The translations under genes were made by a program, and so were the position numbers. From Lichenicoccus sp965276875 (GTDB lineage Bacteria; Pseudomonadota; Alphaproteobacteria; Acetobacterales; Acetobacteraceae): a stretch of 64,000 nucleotides of DNA. The stretch lies in the NCBI RefSeq assembly GCF_965276875.1, contig NZ_OZ255701.1:2170001-2234000 (forward strand). The letters are read 5' to 3'. The notes under the pieces were generated by a model. The model was given only the letters and a program-made list of their open reading frames with translations. It was not told where the DNA came from and made no database searches. Each line of letters opens with the position of its first letter. Positions within the stretch are counted from its first letter, which is position 1. Shown piece after piece: positions 59,172-64,000 of this stretch.

Positions 59172-60287
59172 TTAGCCGTCTAGCGTCTGCGTGACCCGGT
59201 AGGGGTCCGGTTTCACTTGACCGTCCGATTCCCAGACGATCTCAAAGCTGCCGTTGCCACCGAGTCGGCCGACCCTCGGCCAGAGGAAGCAGTGATTATT
59301 GTCCCGGTCGATCCGCACAAAGCCTTGCGGCGCCTCGATCTCGTGGTCCGGCAGGGCTGCCTGGATCAAAGCGGGATCGTCGCTACCGACCCGGGCGATG
59401 GCGCGGGCGGCGAGGATGACCTGGAAATAGGCTGCCTCCGCGGCCGCCGGCACAGGTGCGGCGCTGCCAAAACGTGCCCGGTAGGACGCGACGAAATCGA
59501 CAGCCGACCGATGCGGCAGGATGTCGAAGAATGGCGAGGCGGTGATATGCCCGCGGGCCGCGCCGGCGCTCATCTCCGCCACCTCCGCCTCGCTGGTGGT
59601 CAGGCTGGCGATCGGCATGGAGGCGGCATCGAAACCTGCCTTATGGTAGGCTTCATAAAACATCGCGGTGCCCTCGCCGACGACTGTCGAGAAGATCACA
59701 TCCGGTCTGGTGCGGCCGATCCGGGTGATCGCCGTATCGAAGTCCGAGCGGTGCGGCGTCAGCGGGACGTAGATCTCGTCCAACACGACACCGCCGGCTT
59801 GATGCACAAGTTCGGTCATAATGCGATTGGATTCGTACGGATAGATATAGTTCGAGCCGACCAGGAGCAGCCGCTTGCCATAGGTTGCGAACAGGTAGCT
59901 GGCGAGCTGCATCGAGTTCTGGTTCGGTGCCGCTCCCGTGTAGATGCAATGCCGCGAATACTCGAAACCTTCATAGAGGGTGGGATAGAACAGCAAGCCG
60001 CGATAGGCCTCCACGAGAGGCAGCAACGCCTTTCGCGTGCTTGACATATAGCAGCCGAAGATCAGGCGAATTTGTTCCCGGGCGAGCATCCGCTCGGCCA
60101 CGGCGGCGAACTGCCTTGGGTTGGAAGCCGGATCGTGGATCACCGGCTCGATCAGCCGTCCGGCGACGCCGCCCGCCTCGTTCAATTGCTCGATGGCCAG
60201 TAGCGAAGCATTGAGCTGGGTGTTCTCCACTGATGCCGTCACACCGGTTTGCGAGCAGAGCAGGCCGAACCGCCAGGACCGGGTCAT
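59172..60287 (-). CDS. amiC: AmiC amide sensor (periplasmic-binding-protein type)
   Basis: 371 residues with a type I binding-protein fold and no signal peptide (starts MTRSWRFGLLCSQTGVTASV), as expected for cytoplasmic AmiC. Family blocks: ENTQLNASLLAIEQLNEAGG, RLIFGCYMSSTRKALLPLVE, LLFYPTLYEGFEYSRHCIYT and GAAPNQNS. It binds amides and controls AmiR. First gene of the leftward operon; the promoter should lie in 60288-60512, a 225-base spacer in which no other gene is evident. Confidence 0.93.
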   Translation of the reverse strand: MTRSWRFGLLCSQTGVTASVENTQLNASLLAIEQLNEAGGVAGRLIEPVIHDPASNPRQFAAVAERMLAREQIRLIFGCYMSSTRKALLPLVEAYRGLLFYPTLYEGFEYSRHCIYTGAAPNQNSMQLASYLFATYGKRLLLVGSNYIYPYESNRIMTELVHQAGGVVLDEIYVPLTPHRSDFDTAITRIGRTRPDVIFSTVVGEGTAMFYEAYHKAGFDAASMPIASLTTSEAEVAEMSAGAARGHITASPFFDILPHRSAVDFVASYRARFGSAAPVPAAAEAAYFQVILAARAIARVGSDDPALIQAALPDHEIEAPQGFVRIDRDNNHCFLWPRVGRLGGNGSFEIVWESDGQVKPDPYRVTQTLDG

Positions 60288-60512
60288 GGTGTGCGCCTGT
60301 GTTTGCGTTGCTGACGCGTTGCGGGTCGCACGGCGTTATCCTCCTTTGTGGGTCAGGGCTAAGCAAGGGACGTGCCAGAACAGCGACTCAGTGCGAGGTC
60401 TGTGCAGATCCGGGCCGCCGAACGTCAGATCCGCGGGGACGATCCTGAGCAGGATTTCCGGTGGCCTCGACGACGAGATCGAACCGCGGGCGAGCCTGAT
60501 GCGCCCGCTAGA

Positions 60513-61013
60513 TCAGCGTAACTGGTGATAGGCGCGCTGGAAATAGATCAGCGCCTCCGGCTCCCCGCGCGTGATGACGTCCTCGACCTCGCAAAACATG
60601 ACGCTGTGCGTGCCGACCTCCTTGAACTCGACGATGCGGCAGTCAAACGCGACCGAGGCGTCGTCGAGCAACGGAGCGCCGGTGCTCAGTCTATGCCAGC
60701 CGCCGGCGGCGAAACGCTCGAGCATGTCCTTGGCACCGCCGGCGAACAGGGAGGAGAGATCCCGGTGCAGCCCGGTCAGCACGTTGACCGCCAATACACC
60801 GTTGATCCGGAACTGTGCGTTCGAGCTGGCGTAGCGATTCATGCACACCAGCAGCGTTGGCGGCTCGTCGGTGACCGAGCAGACCGCCGAGGCGGTAAAG
60901 CCGTGGCGTCCGCCGGGTCCGTCGGTGGTAATGATGTTGACAGCGGCCCCTAGGCGGGACATCGCCTCGCGGTAGCGCTCACGGTCGACGATCCGCTGAG
61001 GCTTTGATGACAC
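60513..61013 (-). CDS. Flavin reductase family protein (RutF/HpaC-like)
   Basis: 166 residues from GTG at 61013, 11 bases after the small membrane-protein gene. FMN-binding split barrel: MSRLGAAVNIITTDGPGGRH, GFTASAVCSVTDEPPTLLVC, NVLTGLHRDLSSLFAG and a C-terminal RGEPEALIYFQRAYHQL. Members reduce FMN/FAD for two-component monooxygenases. No monooxygenase is in the window. It lies at the end of the apparent puf-linked gene run. Confidence 0.82.
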   Translation of the reverse strand: MSSKPQRIVDRERYREAMSRLGAAVNIITTDGPGGRHGFTASAVCSVTDEPPTLLVCMNRYASSNAQFRINGVLAVNVLTGLHRDLSSLFAGGAKDMLERFAAGGWHRLSTGAPLLDDASVAFDCRIVEFKEVGTHSVMFCEVEDVITRGEPEALIYFQRAYHQLR

Positions 61014-61024
61014 ACCGATTGAAC

Positions 61025-61228
61025 TCAGCCCGGCTGCAACAGCACGCGGTAGATAACGGTCCAGTAGGGTGCGGCAAACAGGATGATGCTGGCGGCACCG
61101 CCGGTCACGAACAGGATCGAGACCAGCGACCAGAAGCCATGCAGCCTGCGAGACCGCCACGCTGCGAACGCGCTGCCGGCAAGCCAAATCCAGAGCAGGC
61201 CAATGACCACGAACAACCAGAAATACAT
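61025..61228 (-). CDS. 67-residue two-helix membrane protein
   Basis: Two hydrophobic segments (about 3-24 and 32-53) separated by a basic loop (WRSRRLHGFW), giving a small hairpin membrane protein. AGCGTGCC precedes the ATG only weakly. It lies 22 bases after the triheme cytochrome gene on the same strand. No family recognised. Its position suggests an accessory subunit of the cytochrome system. Confidence 0.6.
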   Translation of the reverse strand: MYFWLFVVIGLLWIWLAGSAFAAWRSRRLHGFWSLVSILFVTGGAASIILFAAPYWTVIYRVLLQPG

Positions 61229-61250
61229 GGCACGCTCCGTTCGCTGACGA

Positions 61251-62825
61251 TCAGTATTTGCCGTCGGTGGTCAGTTGCACATAGACACGGTCGGCGAAAT
61301 GGGTGAGTTGCCAATTTCTCAGATCGGATGGGAGATTGGTGTCCTTTTCGACAATTGGGCAATAGGCGTCAGTCAGACCGTTGACGATGGAGGCCTGGTC
61401 CAGGTCGGGGGCGGCCGCCTTTACCTTGGCGATGATCGCGTTGACATTCTGGAGCATATTGGCCGCACCCGTGTCGCTCAGCAGAGTGCCGACACCACTC
61501 GATTGATCGGCGATGATCTGCTTGAGCTGCGGTTGCGCCAGATCCGGGCAGCCATTCGGCCGGCGGCCGTTCTGCAAGGTGGAGGTGTCCTTGCGGATCA
61601 GCGAGGTCAGCACCAGCGACGCATTGGCCGGCGCATGATTGCTCCAGCTCTGTCTTATGTAGTTCGTCACGTCGACGACTTCCCGGTCGCTCATCGCGGC
61701 CCCGACACCAGGCATCAGCGCATATGGACCCCGTGCCGGATGTCCGCCGATCACGACCCTGATGACGCTTTGCGGCCCGAGAGCACGGACCATGCCGTTG
61801 GCATCGAGGGCAGGGATTTTGTCCTTGATGCCGTCGCCATTGAGCTGGTGGCAGGAGGCGCAATGTTCGAGATAGACCGCCTGTCCGGCAGCGTAGCGAT
61901 CCGGCCGATACGCGGCCGTACGCGCCTGGTAGCTGGCAACCGGCTTGAGCGACTTGAGGTAGGTGGAGATCGCGTGCAGGTCGAAATCATTGAGTTGACT
62001 TGTGCTGTAGTCTACGACTTCGCCCATTGGCCCGGCGACCGGACCCATTGATTCAGAGTGGCCGTATTTGAAGAACTTGACCAGGTCGTCGATGGTGTAG
62101 TGGCCAATCCCGGTCAGGTTGTCCGGCCGCAGGTTGGGGGCATACCACATGGTGATCGGGGCGCCCTCAACCGACAGTGCTATTGGCATGTTGCCAAGGA
62201 AGTTGCGGTTGTTGTGGCAGGCGCCGCAATGTTCCGGCCCGTTGACGATATAGGCGCCGCGATTGACCAGCGCTGACTGGTTCGGCGCGGGCTTGAACAC
62301 CTTGTCGGGGACAAAGAACGCGTCCCACAAAGCGATGGCGGGTCGGATCGTAAATGGAAACCAGATCTCCTCGGGCTTGCTGGGCGCGTTCACAGGCTTG
62401 AGCGAAAATAAATATGCCTTGATCGCGAGCAGGTCCTCGGTGGTCATCGTATTGTACCAAGGATACGGCATCGCCGGATAGATATACGTGCCGTCGGCAG
62501 CGATACCATGACGCATCAGGCGAATGAACTGAGCGTCGGTCCAGGTGCCGATGCCTGTCTTCTTATCGGGCGTGATGTTCGGCACGTAGATCTTGCCGAA
62601 CGGCATGTCCATGTAGCGACCGCCGGAGTATGGCGCGTAGCCCTCGCCCTGGTGACAGCCGATGCAGTCGCCCAGGGTGGTCAGGTACTCGCCGCGGGCG
62701 ACCTGATCATCCGCGGCTCGGGCTGCGCCGGAAATGCCGCTGGCGACCAACGCCGCTCCAGCAGCCAGCCGAAGGGTCCGGGTGAGATGGCCCCTGAAGG
62801 ACCTGCGGAAAGGACGACGCTTCAT
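61251..62825 (-). CDS. Triheme cytochrome c linked to puf operon
   Basis: 524 residues. A Tat-free Sec signal (basic start KRRPFRRSFRGHL, hydrophobic to about 38, cleavage near ARAAD) and three CxxCH haem sites: CIGCH (54-58), CGACH (200-204) and CASCH (322-326), with candidate Met ligands such as in YAPSGG-type and PYALMPGVG regions. The layout matches the cytochrome subunit of membrane alcohol/aldehyde/gluconate dehydrogenases, but a C-terminal extension of about 110 residues (from NHAPANASLVLTSLI, containing two Cys) is extra and no dehydrogenase is adjacent. The ATG overlaps the pufC stop by four bases, so it is translated with the photosynthetic reaction-centre genes. Confidence 0.88.
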   Translation of the reverse strand: MKRRPFRRSFRGHLTRTLRLAAGAALVASGISGAARAADDQVARGEYLTTLGDCIGCHQGEGYAPYSGGRYMDMPFGKIYVPNITPDKKTGIGTWTDAQFIRLMRHGIAADGTYIYPAMPYPWYNTMTTEDLLAIKAYLFSLKPVNAPSKPEEIWFPFTIRPAIALWDAFFVPDKVFKPAPNQSALVNRGAYIVNGPEHCGACHNNRNFLGNMPIALSVEGAPITMWYAPNLRPDNLTGIGHYTIDDLVKFFKYGHSESMGPVAGPMGEVVDYSTSQLNDFDLHAISTYLKSLKPVASYQARTAAYRPDRYAAGQAVYLEHCASCHQLNGDGIKDKIPALDANGMVRALGPQSVIRVVIGGHPARGPYALMPGVGAAMSDREVVDVTNYIRQSWSNHAPANASLVLTSLIRKDTSTLQNGRRPNGCPDLAQPQLKQIIADQSSGVGTLLSDTGAANMLQNVNAIIAKVKAAAPDLDQASIVNGLTDAYCPIVEKDTNLPSDLRNWQLTHFADRVYVQLTTDGKY

Positions 62826-63943
62826 GGGATGGCTCCAGGCTGCGCCGCCACGCTTGCCCGCCTGTCCGTGTTGGCCCCGACCAGCTCGGGGTAGGCAGTG
62901 AGTGTGTTGACGCCGTATAGGGGCTTGTATGCGCCCTGGTGGCATGTCGCGCAATTGATCTTGGCTACATCATTGGTCGGACCGCGCGCTGCTCGCGGGA
63001 ATGTGCCAGTGAGCGGCACCATCCATTGGGTGTTGAGGTTGCGGACCATCTCGAGACCATACCAGGCCGTCAGCCGCGCCGGAGTGCTTTGGTCCCACGA
63101 GGAGAAATCGCGGCTATTATGGCAGTAGGTGCAGCCGACACCCAGCGAGTGGGCAAAGTGCGCCATCAGCGCATAGGTCTGATCGGTCTGCTGGATTGAT
63201 TGCCGGTTGCCCGCTGGCAGCGCGGTCTTGCCTGTGATGCGGACCGTATCGGCCTGGAGCAGCAGGTTGGTGAACGGGTCGGCCTGCAGCGAGGTATTCG
63301 CCGCCGCCTTGGAGACACCGCTATAGCCGGTGTTGGTTTCCGCGAACCCGCTCGGCTGGCCCTGCTTGGTAAACCAGACATATTCCGGAACCGCATGACC
63401 GCGATGGCAGGTGTTGCAGGTGACGCCGAGATTGCCGACGTGACTTTTCCAGTTGGCGTTGATGTCCTGCGTCATTTGGATCATCCGTCGTGCCACGGTC
63501 TTGGTGTAGAGCGCGTCGTCCGCCATGTTCACGGTCGAGTGGCAGAATGCGCATCCGGTCGAGGGAGCGATCCAGAGAGGCAGGGTGCCCATCAGTCTCA
63601 GGAACTCATTGGAGTCGACGTTTTGGAGAACCTGGATGTTCTTGTAGGCCTTTGACGATGGGATGCCCGACGGCTTGACCGGGGGAAGTGCGGGAACCAG
63701 CCGATAGTTGTCGGCGTCCTTGACCACCTGGCGGGGGCTCCAGATGTAGTTCATGCCGACGCCGCGAAACCCGCGCTCCTCGCTGACCACCGGCGGCCGG
63801 TGCAGGGTCATCAGCAGGGCGCCGAAGACGACGCCTACGCATATTCCGATTGTCCATCGCCACGGGTGGTTTCCGCGAAAGGCGGCGATACCGTCGGTGA
63901 ACAGCAGCGCTGTCCACCGGAACGGGGCGAGCAGCACGTTCAT
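62822..63943 (-). CDS. pufC: Photosynthetic reaction centre tetraheme cytochrome c
   Basis: 373 residues. An N-terminal membrane anchor (about 30-48) is followed by GMNYIWSPRQVV-like sequence and four haem motifs: CAFCH (131-135), CNTCH (176-180), CTYCH (271-275) and CATCH (331-335). The Met ligands would lie in the helices ahead of the first three (for example VARRMIQMTQDIN and YGLEMVRNLN). It is not a lipoprotein, since no lipobox Cys is present near the N terminus. PufC re-reduces the photo-oxidised special pair. Its ATG overlaps the pufM stop (TAATG). Presence proves capacity for anoxygenic photosynthesis in this lineage. Confidence 0.96.
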   Translation of the reverse strand: MNVLLAPFRWTALLFTDGIAAFRGNHPWRWTIGICVGVVFGALLMTLHRPPVVSEERGFRGVGMNYIWSPRQVVKDADNYRLVPALPPVKPSGIPSSKAYKNIQVLQNVDSNEFLRLMGTLPLWIAPSTGCAFCHSTVNMADDALYTKTVARRMIQMTQDINANWKSHVGNLGVTCNTCHRGHAVPEYVWFTKQGQPSGFAETNTGYSGVSKAAANTSLQADPFTNLLLQADTVRITGKTALPAGNRQSIQQTDQTYALMAHFAHSLGVGCTYCHNSRDFSSWDQSTPARLTAWYGLEMVRNLNTQWMVPLTGTFPRAARGPTNDVAKINCATCHQGAYKPLYGVNTLTAYPELVGANTDRRASVAAQPGAIP

Positions 63944-64000
63944 TACTTGGTCACTCCGCGCAACAGCCCGGGGTCGGTCATCTGATGGTAGATTTCCGGA
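63943..64000 (-). CDS. pufM: Reaction centre M subunit (C-terminal 18 codons)
   Basis: Only the end is present; the frame reads PEIYHQMTDPGLLRGVTK and stops at TAA. Position directly before pufC with a TAATG overlap, as in puf operons, supports pufM rather than another gene. The rest lies beyond the right edge, and pufL/pufBA would be expected further. Confidence 0.75.
   Translation of the reverse strand, partial: PEIYHQMTDPGLLRGVTK

Noticed and set aside
1..64000. CRISPR array, insertion sequence, prophage or rRNA operon
   Set aside because: No regular spaced repeats, transposase, integrase, phage structural gene or rRNA sequence was seen; the only RNA gene found is tRNA-Ala.

Overview
The window is GC-rich, densely packed bacterial chromosome. 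Its left-to-right content suggests an alphaproteobacterium, most likely an anoxygenic phototroph of the Acetobacteraceae (Rhodopila-like); this assignment is inference. The strongest clue is the right edge: the 3' end of pufM, then pufC for a tetraheme reaction-centre cytochrome. hemE-hemJ linkage, FabI, chorismate synthase, WaaA/LpxK (a lipid A outer membrane) and a tRNA-Ala(GGC) fit a normal chromosome. No insertion sequence, phage, CRISPR array or rRNA gene is visible.

Region by region. 1-2150: partial solute-binding lipoprotein gene divergent from a GntR regulator and a creatininase-family enzyme. 2150-5910: a DUF1345 membrane protein and a 1009-residue double glycosyltransferase. 5977-13983: complete high-affinity potassium uptake system, with kdpDE divergent from kdpFABC and a 27-codon unnamed ORF ahead of kdpF. 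14046-17906: a four-gene cassette (DUF2064 transferase, GT-C mannosyltransferase-like protein, radical SAM/SPASM enzyme, GT2). 18552-23670: aminotransferase, FtsK, MYG1. 23689-24988: a decayed higBA pair next to an intact-looking RelE/HigA-type pair. 25106-29806: two MFS exporters, a pseudouridine synthase and a MATE exporter. 29803-34667: dTDP-L-rhamnose operon rfbBACD with a GT2 and a small membrane protein. 34787-40305: an unrecognised PLP-type protein, Kup, a histidine phosphatase and a universal stress protein. 40351-45983: pdxH divergent from fabI-aroC-DUF374 acyltransferase-waaA-lpxK, with a near-perfect parS site over the acyltransferase start codon.

46198-51180: an orphan protein, an LpoA-like lipoprotein whose start overlaps that of rsmI, stress-type genes (CsbD, topoisomerase IB, a 55-residue protein), a short LOV photoreceptor and tRNA-Ala. 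51309-56519: a sulfotransferase-like protein, a gene-free spacer that is a good candidate for the chromosomal origin, hemE, hemJ, a GH5 hydrolase and an OmpA-family porin. 56620-60287: a 2Fe-2S ferredoxin-like protein, a norD remnant, and the amide operon amiC-amiR-amiE. 60513-64000: pufM-pufC overlapped by a triheme cytochrome c gene, then a small membrane protein and a flavin reductase.

How it fits together: K+ homeostasis appears twice (Kdp and Kup). Envelope sugar chemistry (rhamnose, Kdo, lipid A, several glycosyltransferases) forms a second theme. The parS site and the hemE spacer, about 9.5 kb apart, suggest that this is the origin region, and the photosynthesis genes lie within about 12 kb of it.
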